Below the pieces are notes generated by a model. That model had not been told where the DNA came from and ran no database searches. It saw only the letters and a program-made list of their open reading frames with translations. From Candidatus Cloacimonadota bacterium (GTDB taxonomy: Bacteria; Cloacimonadota; Cloacimonadia; Cloacimonadales; JAQVBK01): DNA of 36,379 nucleotides. The translations under genes and the position numbers were made by a program. This document shows, piece by piece, positions 27,981 through 36,379 of the stretch. Location: contig JAQVBK010000006.1 of the NCBI GenBank assembly GCA_028690365.1, positions 1-36,379 on the forward strand. Direction: 5' to 3'. Within the stretch, counting starts at the first letter, position 1. Every line of letters starts with the position of its first letter.

Positions 27981-29713
27981 GATAAACTGCAATAATGGAT
28001 TATGTAATCTTTTTCTGGAATGTGTGCAACAAGAGTTGTAAATGTCAATTCTTTGTTACTCATAGTAAGTAATGAGATTGTCTGCTGATTTTGTGCGGTA
28101 AAAATATTATTGAAATTGTATGATAACCAGATAGAGTCATATCCGGTAATGCCGGAGAATGATTTTGAAACAAAAACCAATTTCTTCTCTTGTGTAGTGA
28201 TTACAGTAAAGGAACTGGAGTATTCGAAAATGTATTTATGGAATTCTTCATCTTTTCTAAGATCAGTTATATCCTGGATAGTGACGGTAAAAAGATCTGA
28301 ATCAATGTGCGTTAATGAGAGAAGAAACCAAAGATTTAACTGTGGTTCAAAATATTCCATTTTTGCAGTTTTCTTTACTTGATTTAGCAGAAGATCAAGG
28401 TGAGTGATAAATTCTTTAAAATTCTTTAGAGCTGTAGTATAATCAACATTTATCACTTCATTTTTAGTCAGATTGAAAACATTGGGGAAAGAGTTATTTG
28501 TGTTAATAATTGTTTTGTTTTTGATTAAAATGAAAACTTCTTCTGTCAGATTCAGATATTCGTTGAGGGTTTGCTGAACTGATTGTTTTTCTTTTTCTTT
28601 TGATTCAATCTCCGTAATATCAGTGATAGCTCCATAAGAACCTGCTAATTTACCATTTCTGTCGTATATAGCGTTGCCCGAAATCAGACAGGATAATTTT
28701 GTTCCATCCATTTTGGAAAAATTTAGTTTATAAGCAGAGGATTTGACTTCTTCTCTGAGAGCTGTTTCGTTTGCGTATCGTTCCAGAGATTCTGTCCCCG
28801 TGATAAAATCAGTAAATCTTCTACCTACAATATCTGATTCAGATTCGTATCCCAATAAAGATATCAACCGACTGTTGCAGAAAGATATTCTACCATCAAG
28901 TTCTTCTATGATAATACCGTCATTTGAATTCTCTACTAACAGATTGAATTTTTCAGATAGTTCAAAAAATTTCTCTTGAGAGTTCTTGAGGTTTGCGATA
29001 ATGAAAGCTATTTTTCTTTCTAAGACCTGAAATGGTCTGATATATTTAAACTGAAGTTTAGTTTGATTTTCTCTATTATAAACTTGGGATTCAATACTTT
29101 GATTTATAATATTAATTGAGTCAGTGACCTTACTGTGGAAAATATGGAGCGAGAACAAAAGTCCAAGATAGACCATTGACAGAAGAATACTGGTCAGATA
29201 AGCCATTCTCATTACTTCTGAACGAGGTCTGTTATAATTAAAAAAGTAGACTGAGTTTAGTTTATGATTGCCATTTCTTTCAATAATAGGCAGAAAAACC
29301 AAGCAGAAATTCTTATCTTCAATCTTATAATCAAAGATTGTAGGATTGGTTAAGAATATATAATCATTCAGGAATGATAAATCTTTTGGCAGATAGAAAT
29401 AATTTTTTTTCTCATCTGAGTAATTAAACAACACATTGTTCTTAGTGTCCAAAATTAGAAGGTTTTCAAATCCATATTCCGCCAGGTCAGTATGAGTAGA
29501 AATCAATTTCTCCATTTGAAAGGGATTGATTGTTTTTAATTGTTCGATTACTTTATTTACGTTATTGCCCACGGTCAGAGATTTTGATAATACCATTTCC
29601 CTGAATCGTGATACTGAAAGAGAGTAATTTTGCAACAAAAGTATAATTGTTATCAGGATGATAATGAATAGAGAGGGAAAAGAAAGATTCAGGTATGTTT
29701 TACTGCTTGTCAT
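27977..29713 (-). CDS. Membrane PAS-domain sensor protein without output domain
   Basis: A 578-residue protein with a membrane helix (about 12-28), an extracytoplasmic domain (about 30-165), a second helix (170-192) and a linker resembling a HAMP or signalling helix. Three PAS-like domains follow: 250-370 (SNDGIIIEELDGRISFCN), 378-488 (weaker) and 488-578 (VFVSKSFSGITGYDS). The protein ends with the third PAS: no kinase, cyclase, GGDEF or receiver domain is present, and the stop is followed at once by the kinase gene in the ATGA overlap. It overlaps the binding-protein gene by 14 bp. It probably passes a signal to the co-encoded hybrid kinase, which is inference from layout. Confidence 0.87.
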   Translation of the reverse strand: MTSSKTYLNLSFPSLFIIILITIILLLQNYSLSVSRFREMVLSKSLTVGNNVNKVIEQLKTINPFQMEKLISTHTDLAEYGFENLLILDTKNNVLFNYSDEKKNYFYLPKDLSFLNDYIFLTNPTIFDYKIEDKNFCLVFLPIIERNGNHKLNSVYFFNYNRPRSEVMRMAYLTSILLSMVYLGLLFSLHIFHSKVTDSINIINQSIESQVYNRENQTKLQFKYIRPFQVLERKIAFIIANLKNSQEKFFELSEKFNLLVENSNDGIIIEELDGRISFCNSRLISLLGYESESDIVGRRFTDFITGTESLERYANETALREEVKSSAYKLNFSKMDGTKLSCLISGNAIYDRNGKLAGSYGAITDITEIESKEKEKQSVQQTLNEYLNLTEEVFILIKNKTIINTNNSFPNVFNLTKNEVINVDYTTALKNFKEFITHLDLLLNQVKKTAKMEYFEPQLNLWFLLSLTHIDSDLFTVTIQDITDLRKDEEFHKYIFEYSSSFTVITTQEKKLVFVSKSFSGITGYDSIWLSYNFNNIFTAQNQQTISLLTMSNKELTFTTLVAHIPEKDYIIHYCSLS

Positions 29714-31253
29714 CTTTTCTACTGAAATCGCTAAAATTTATCGTGTGGGAAAACTGATTCCAAACAAATTTATCAGAGAGAAGATATAACTCTTTTGGAG
29801 CATATAATGGAATGACAAAGAAAGTGTTTTGGGCAACTTCAGCTATTTTCAGTACAGCTTCTTCATTCAGTTCAGGATCAATTTCCAAGTCAATGTGATT
29901 ATCGAAAAGTATTTTCAATTCATTATCCACATTTCCAAACCTATTTAAAAGTCCTTTATTTTCATCGTGATGATAGAGTCCGAAGATTGAAAAAAAAGAA
30001 TAGTCTCCCGGATTTCTAAAACCTGTAATGTATGCAGAGGAGTTGCTTTCTGAGAGTTTATTGTAAAATGATTCTGAGTTATTGTAGCAGATTTCTGCCG
30101 TTATTCCGATATTTTTCAGGCTATTTTTGATAAATTCACCCAGTTCATAATCCATCGGATATTTATTTTGAATGCAATCAATAGTTAAGTTAAAGCCATT
30201 CAGATATCCTGCTTCCTTCAAAAGTTTGCTAGATGTATCCGGATTGTATTCAATAGGAGTAAGACTATGATTAAAACCGTTTGACTCCGGTAATGATGGT
30301 TGGCTTAAAACAATTGCGCTATACTGTAAATAGCGACTCACAAAAGTATGGGTGTCAATTGAATGAGCAATTGCTTTTCTGACTCTGATGTCAGTGAATG
30401 GATTTTGTTCCAGATCAATCATTGGTGATTTGCTTCGTCTGGCATCTAGCATCATGTACATAACGATGTTACCGGTTTTTTCTATTATATTAAAGGATGA
30501 ACGTTTTTGCAGAGTTTTAACTTCATTTACAGGTAAATCCATCAACAAATCAATTTTGCCGTTATAAGCAGCGTTAAGTTGGTCAGCTCTTTCTTTTATC
30601 TTAAAGATTTTAATTTTATCGATGCTTGCAGGTTCTCCCCAATATCTATTAAATTTTTCAAGGACAATTAGGGAGTCATTATTGGAACTGAGATAATACT
30701 TACCTGTGCCTACAGGATTTTTTGCGATTTCATCGTCAGTAAACTGTGAGAGTATTTCTGAATTATAAATTGGTAAACCGGCAAGAGTGAACATTAGAGA
30801 TTTAAAGTCAGATTTGTAGGTAAATTCTATGCTGAATTTGTCGATGATTCTGCAGATAAGCTCTTCAGCCATCTGTGGGTCCTTCATGAGAGATACATCA
30901 CTATTAAGTGCCCTGTTAAGACTTTCGATTACATCTTGACTGTCTAGCAACTTGCCATTATGAAAATGAACCCCTTCTCTGATTTTAAATACAATAGTTG
31001 AGTCAGATGAATTCAACCAGCCACTGGTTAAGATTGGCTTAAAAGTAGAATGCTCATATTCTAAGAAATATTCAAAAATATTACTGTTAACCAGCGTTGT
31101 AAAATGTTCGTTTCTGGTGATTTTGTCAAATGTCTCAGGAAAACTGGAAAAAGCTACTTTTAGTTCACTGGTTTCCTGTTTATTTGAACAGGATGTTGCT
31201 GTTACAATGAGTAACAGCAACAATAAGATTAAAGGTTGCAGCTTGATTTGCAT
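29700..31253 (-). CDS. Family 5 extracellular solute-binding lipoprotein
   Basis: A 517-residue peptide/nickel-type binding protein (SBP_bac_5). The signal peptide ends in a lipobox TATSC with Cys22 as the lipidation site, so it is membrane-tethered in the periplasm. Typical features are LTSGWLNSSDSTIVFKIREGVHFHNGKLLDSQDVIESLNRAL, IAKNPVGTGKYYL and RVRKAIAHSID. These proteins usually feed an oligopeptide ABC transporter, but no permease or ATPase gene is adjacent; instead the downstream genes are a PAS sensor and a kinase. The ribosome site is weak (AGGTT). It follows gap by 28 bp. Confidence 0.92.
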   Translation of the reverse strand: MQIKLQPLILLLLLLIVTATSCSNKQETSELKVAFSSFPETFDKITRNEHFTTLVNSNIFEYFLEYEHSTFKPILTSGWLNSSDSTIVFKIREGVHFHNGKLLDSQDVIESLNRALNSDVSLMKDPQMAEELICRIIDKFSIEFTYKSDFKSLMFTLAGLPIYNSEILSQFTDDEIAKNPVGTGKYYLSSNNDSLIVLEKFNRYWGEPASIDKIKIFKIKERADQLNAAYNGKIDLLMDLPVNEVKTLQKRSSFNIIEKTGNIVMYMMLDARRSKSPMIDLEQNPFTDIRVRKAIAHSIDTHTFVSRYLQYSAIVLSQPSLPESNGFNHSLTPIEYNPDTSSKLLKEAGYLNGFNLTIDCIQNKYPMDYELGEFIKNSLKNIGITAEICYNNSESFYNKLSESNSSAYITGFRNPGDYSFFSIFGLYHHDENKGLLNRFGNVDNELKILFDNHIDLEIDPELNEEAVLKIAEVAQNTFFVIPLYAPKELYLLSDKFVWNQFSHTINFSDFSRKDDKQ

Positions 31254-31281
31254 AACCTGATTCTGATAATTGATAAAAATG

Positions 31282-33260
<1,979 letters not shown>

Positions 33261-33313
33261 AAGTCCTCCCTTATTGATTAGATGCAAAACTTAAGCTTTC
33301 AAATCAATTTTAA

Positions 33314-33330
33314 TGTCAAGCAAATTGACA
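33314..33330. promoter_or_regulatory. Inverted repeat upstream of fba
   Basis: TGTCAA-GCAAA-TTGACA is a perfect 6-bp dyad 54 bp before the fba start and just after the parvulin-chaperone stop. It holds a -35-like TTGACA on both strands. On the minus strand no good -10 follows at 17 bp (GCTTAA). It may be an operator or part of an fba-gap promoter, or a weak hairpin at the end of the upstream transcript. Confidence 0.35.
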
Positions 33331-33333
33331 AGT

Positions 33334-35325
33334 TTATTCTGATATGAGAATGTTTTCTTCTCCTTCAGTGACGAGTTTGATCATATATTCTGCGGATTCA
33401 TGTAAATCTCCGGTTGGAAATTGAAGAACTTGCTGGAACAATGTTACAGCTTCATCTGGATTGTTAAGTTCTTCAGCGTAAATAAATGCTTTCATGAAAA
33501 GTGCCTTGTAATCGTCTTTATTGTTTTTGTAAACATCGATGATTTGATTGTAGTAATCAACTGCATTTTTGAATCGTTTTTTGAGTTGAGATTCTTCGGC
33601 AAGTTCAAAAAGTTCTTCAGCAGATAAACTGGTTTTAAGTCTCTCAGAAAAAATAGTGATTTTGTATTCAGCAAACAACTCTTCTTTTTTCTGTTCAAAG
33701 GCTTCTTTTTGTTTCTCTCTTTTAACTATATCTAATATGGAATTTTTAACTTCACTCAGAGGAATATGACTTCCGGGGGTTTCACTTAAGATTCTGACAA
33801 AAACAAATTCGTTTTTTGTGTTTCTGGTAATCTCAGAAAGATTGCCAACTTCAGTATTCCAGATAATCTGCGATAATTCATCATCTTTACCTATGCCGGG
33901 AATTACTCCATTATTGAATACTTTATCAATTGTGCTTTTATAGTTAGGCAAGGCAGATTCTGTGATTATCTTGTCCAGTTCATCAAAATTGTTCTTCTTT
34001 AAAGCTTTAGCAGCTGCTTTGAGACTTCGTTTAGCAATTTTTTCTGTTTCAAAAGCAAATAACTGAACTGAACGCTCTGTCTTTGTTTCATATTTCTCAA
34101 GATTTTCATTGTAATAATTATTAACATCATCGTCAGTTATCTCAATCAAGTCGATAACTGTTTCCTTATATGCAGTTCGTATCAAAACTGATTTTCGTGC
34201 ATGTTTAACTTCAAACATATTGTCAATTTCCGATTTATATTTCTTTGTCTGTGAGTCTATATATAGAAGTCTATTGTCAATAACGGATTGCCAATATTGA
34301 GTGTTGTTGTCAGGGTTCTTTAGTCCTGCTGCCTGCTGGGAGGTAATCTGGGAAAGAAAATCGATATAATCAGCTACTGTAAGCTTTAGTACCGGACTCT
34401 TGCTATTAATAATATGTTTATCCATAATATCTATATATGAAAGACTGTCATCAAAGTTTACGCTAACTAATAATTCGTTGTCAAAAACTACATTGTATTT
34501 TTCTTTAAGTTCGGCTTGTTTTTTGTCGTTCAACTCTTTTTCTTTTTGAGGTAATAGAGATGCTGTTATCTCTTCTCTAATTTCATCTAAAGGTCTGATG
34601 TATTCAGGCTTGAGTTGAGTAACAATAAAGAAATGTATACCTGATTCAGTTGTTATGGGACCATTGAAGATTGCTACATCAGCTTCCAATATTCTTTTTT
34701 CAAGTTCAGGATCTTTTCCTATCAGTGGAATGTATCCCTCACCTTTTATGTTTCGTATTTCACCTTTCTTATTTTTTGAAGATGCATGATTTGAATATTT
34801 TTCTACCAAAGCATCAAAGTCATTGTTGTCGGCGTATTCCTGGATAATTGTGTCGACTAATCCTTCATCACTGATTCTTAAGTACTTTATATCAGTGCTT
34901 GATTTAACTCTGAATTTTTCTTTGTTTTCATTGTAATAATCGGAGAGTTCTTTTTCAGAAATTGCAGCTTTATCTGTAACTTCTCTTTTAAGATACTCCT
35001 GTGCATAATAGGGGATTACTGTGTTCTGGATAATTTCCTGAATCAATGGGCGATCTTCGATCTTCATTTCCAAAGCTTTCAGATAAAAAGCTTCTTCAAT
35101 TGCCATGTTTTCAAGAAGCTTTATTTGTGACTCCATGGTTTGATACTGGCTCCTATACATCTGAGGTATTTTCGATAGTCTTGTATCCAGGTCTTCTCTT
35201 GTTATGCCTGAATTGCCGATTTCTACAAGATATTCCGTACTGTTTTCAGAGGCGAAAAGAAAAAGATTAAATTGAAAAAATGTTAAGATTAACATTGTGG
35301 TTAAAAGATAGTTTTTTGACTTCAT
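33334..35325 (-). CDS. Periplasmic parvulin-type peptidyl-prolyl isomerase/chaperone
   Basis: A 663-residue SurA/PrsA/PpiD-like folding factor. A signal peptide (about 1-26, ending FLFAS) leads to an N-terminal chaperone helix region with ITREDLDTRLSKIP. A first parvulin-like domain spans about 120-260 (DFDALVEKYSNHASSKNKKGEI, VAIFNGPITTESGIHFFIVTQL). A second spans about 410-540 (NNFDELDKIITESAL, VGNLSEITRNTKNEFVFVRIL). A short C-terminal helical TPR-like part follows (FKNAVDYYNQIIDVY). It would help outer-membrane and secreted proteins fold in the periplasm. It is the first gene of its strand group; AAGGAG precedes the ATG. Whether both parvulin domains are active is unclear. Confidence 0.9.
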   Translation of the reverse strand: MKSKNYLLTTMLILTFFQFNLFLFASENSTEYLVEIGNSGITREDLDTRLSKIPQMYRSQYQTMESQIKLLENMAIEEAFYLKALEMKIEDRPLIQEIIQNTVIPYYAQEYLKREVTDKAAISEKELSDYYNENKEKFRVKSSTDIKYLRISDEGLVDTIIQEYADNNDFDALVEKYSNHASSKNKKGEIRNIKGEGYIPLIGKDPELEKRILEADVAIFNGPITTESGIHFFIVTQLKPEYIRPLDEIREEITASLLPQKEKELNDKKQAELKEKYNVVFDNELLVSVNFDDSLSYIDIMDKHIINSKSPVLKLTVADYIDFLSQITSQQAAGLKNPDNNTQYWQSVIDNRLLYIDSQTKKYKSEIDNMFEVKHARKSVLIRTAYKETVIDLIEITDDDVNNYYNENLEKYETKTERSVQLFAFETEKIAKRSLKAAAKALKKNNFDELDKIITESALPNYKSTIDKVFNNGVIPGIGKDDELSQIIWNTEVGNLSEITRNTKNEFVFVRILSETPGSHIPLSEVKNSILDIVKREKQKEAFEQKKEELFAEYKITIFSERLKTSLSAEELFELAEESQLKKRFKNAVDYYNQIIDVYKNNKDDYKALFMKAFIYAEELNNPDEAVTLFQQVLQFPTGDLHESAEYMIKLVTEGEENILISE

Positions 35326-35371
35326 TATTTGAACTCCTTATTATTTTTTTAAATAAATACATAAAAAAAAA

Positions 35372-35390
35372 TTGACTACTTATGAGTCAA
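35372..35390. promoter_or_regulatory. Dyad upstream of the pilin promoter, candidate activator site
   Basis: TTGACT-ACTTATG-AGTCAA is a perfect 6-bp inverted repeat with a 7-bp centre. Relative to the start site predicted from the sigma-54 element it lies at about -122 to -104, the usual position for an enhancer-binding protein. It could also serve the divergent chaperone gene. Confidence 0.4.
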
Positions 35391-35467
35391 GAAATTAAAA
35401 GACGCACTGATTACATGAACCAAATAATATGTATAAAGTTTCAAAAGATTTGGAGAAATGTTTAATT

Positions 35468-35483
35468 TGGAATGTAATTTGCT
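35468..35483 (+). promoter_or_regulatory. pilA: Sigma-54 (-24/-12) promoter of the pilin gene
   Basis: TGGAATGTAATTTGCT matches the sigma-54 consensus TGGCACG-N4-TTGCW with the invariant GG and GC at exactly the right spacing. Transcription would start near 35494, about 40 bp before the pilin ATG. Sigma-54 control of pilin genes through PilR-type activators is well established in other bacteria. Confidence 0.65.
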
Positions 35484-35534
35484 TCAAAAAAGTCATCATC
35501 AAAAAATAGATGAACAAAGAACGTAGGAGGAGAA

Positions 35535-35960
35535 ATGTTTAAAAGTTTAAACAACCAAAAGGGTTTTACCCTCGTCGAAATTCTTGTGGTGGTAATTATT
35601 GTGGCTATCTTGGCAGCAATAGCAGTACCAACTTACATGAGGTATGTGGAACAGGCCAGATCTTCTGAAGCTCAGGCTGCATTAAGTAGTATCAGAACAG
35701 CATTTAGAATTTACAGACAGACTTATGGAACTACTGAAGGTTATCAAGTTGAAGATGCTCTTAAGGATGCAAAATTAGGAAATGCAACTGAAAAGAGATG
35801 GACATTTGAAGCAATTGGCAATCCACCTAACAGATACGTGGCAACTTCTACTGCAGATTTTCCAGCCGGTGAAGGCAAACAAGTAATGTATGATGAAAAG
35901 GAAGCTAAATTCCATGGTTATGGAATTGATGAATGGACTGACGAACAGGAAGATTTTTAA
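35535..35960 (+). CDS. pilA: Type IV major pilin-like protein
   Basis: A 141-residue prepilin. A short basic leader (MFKSLNNQKG) is followed by the cleavage site G-FTLVE with Glu at mature position 5, and the conserved N-terminal helix (ILVVVIIVAILAAIAVPTYMRYVEQAR). The mature globular part is small, acidic at the end (DEWTDEQEDF) and has no cysteines, so no disulfide loop. It could be a type IV pilin or a pseudopilin of a type II-like secretion system; the adjacent pilT favours a pilus. AGGAGGAG lies just before the ATG, with a sigma-54 element upstream. Confidence 0.92.
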   Translation: MFKSLNNQKGFTLVEILVVVIIVAILAAIAVPTYMRYVEQARSSEAQAALSSIRTAFRIYRQTYGTTEGYQVEDALKDAKLGNATEKRWTFEAIGNPPNRYVATSTADFPAGEGKQVMYDEKEAKFHGYGIDEWTDEQEDF

Positions 35961-35975
35961 TAATCGGAGGCTGGT

Positions 35976-36379
35976 TTGACAATACAAGATCTACTAAGAT
36001 TTACTTCTGATGCGGGAGCTTCTGATTTGCACGTAAGTGCCGGATCATATCCGATGATTCGTGTACATGGTCAGATGAAAAGATTAAATCTTCCCAAAAT
36101 GAATGAGTCAGAAGTAAGAGACCTCGTTTTCAGTGTAATGAACGAGTCACAACGAGAACTCTTTATAAAAGAGCTCGAGATAGATTTTTCCACCAAACTA
36201 AGCAATGATGTTCGTTTCCGAGTTAATGCCTTTCATCAGGTTAATGGAATAGGTGTAGCATTTAGAGTTATTCCTAATGAAATTAAAAGTTTTGAAGAGC
36301 TTCGTCTTCCTGACATTTTAAGAAGACTTGCCTTGAAAGACAAAGGATTGATTTTGGTAACTGGCCCCACCGGTAGTGG
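35976..36379 (+). CDS. pilT: Type IV pilus retraction ATPase PilT, 3' end outside window
   Basis: This frame is open from a TTG at 35976 to the window edge (134 codons) and is absent from the ORF track because it has no stop. GGAGG lies 5 bp before the TTG. The protein starts with the PilT-type N-terminal domain (TIQDLLRFTSDAGASDLHVSAG, PMIRVHGQMKRLNLP, DFSTKLSNDVRFRVNAF) and is cut within Walker A (VTGPTGSG). The short N-terminus and ASDLH motif point to PilT/PilU rather than PilB. It would drive pilus retraction and twitching. It lies 15 bp after the pilin gene, so the two are probably cotranscribed. Confidence 0.93.
   Translation, partial: MTIQDLLRFTSDAGASDLHVSAGSYPMIRVHGQMKRLNLPKMNESEVRDLVFSVMNESQRELFIKELEIDFSTKLSNDVRFRVNAFHQVNGIGVAFRVIPNEIKSFEELRLPDILRRLALKDKGLILVTGPTGS

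Larger units (their letters stand above)
35326..35534. other. Divergent region between parvulin chaperone and pilin genes
   Basis: 209 bp of AT-rich DNA holding a dyad near 35381, a sigma-54-type element near 35475 and the AGGAGGAG ribosome site of pilA. The chaperone promoter on the minus strand is not evident. Confidence 0.6.

Noticed and set aside
35340-35370. Transposon end or attachment site near the pilin gene
   Set aside because: Only an A/T-rich run is present; there are no duplicated flanks or transposase.

Overview
The window is low-GC DNA from a Gram-negative bacterium. An outer membrane with lipid A is implied by lpxK, a FadL/PorV-like outer-membrane barrel, a large periplasmic parvulin-type chaperone and a lipoprotein. 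The organism also has type IV pili (pilin and PilT), a sigma-54 system, and standard bacterial nucleotide, NAD, isoprenoid and glycolytic enzymes. Many large PAS/GAF/TPR signalling proteins sit beside secreted proteins with Ig-like repeats. Together with the AT-rich codon use, this fits an FCB-group or candidate-phylum lineage such as Cloacimonadota. That placement is an inference: no rRNA gene is in the window. I see no tRNA, rRNA, CRISPR array, insertion sequence or prophage.

Layout. (1) 1-1290, minus: a secreted repeat protein cut by the window edge, followed by a 530-bp non-coding stretch with GGATTAG repeats, a G10 tract and hairpins. (2) 1821-4148, minus: a tatD-guaA pair. (3) 4392-11472, plus: a 1418-residue sigma-54 activator with an N-terminal ATPase, TPR and GAF sensor, overlapping a DnaQ-DinG helicase gene. 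(4) 11473-21343, minus: a long, closely packed run in transcript order purA, outer-membrane barrel, FKBP-like protein, RsbW-like ATPase, STAS protein, hybrid CheA, MORN-repeat protein, lemA, (terminator-like hairpin), lpxK, a small Cys4 protein and a small coiled-coil protein. (5) 21628-25039, plus: M23 peptidase, xseB, ispA, dut, nadA, tightly overlapping. (6) 25065-35325, minus: parvulin chaperone, class II aldolase, gap, then a family-5 solute-binding lipoprotein, a membrane PAS protein without a kinase domain, and a hybrid histidine kinase, the last three joined by overlaps. (7) 35535-36379, plus: type IV pilin and the start of pilT.

How they may work together. There are three signalling units. 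The first is the sigma-54 activator. The pilin gene has a well-formed -24/-12 sigma-54 element and a dyad about 100 bp further upstream, a typical activator-site position, although nothing links that activator to that promoter directly. The second is a CheA hybrid kinase encoded with a STAS protein and an RsbW-like ATPase, which joins chemotaxis-type and partner-switching modules in one operon. The third is a binding-protein, PAS-protein and hybrid-kinase operon with no transporter permease, which looks like a nutrient-sensing cascade. The remaining genes are housekeeping. No single locus is clearly a new system. The best candidates for a second look are the solute-binding protein/PAS/kinase operon, the CheA-STAS-RsbW operon, the large regulator, and the altered P-loop of PurA.
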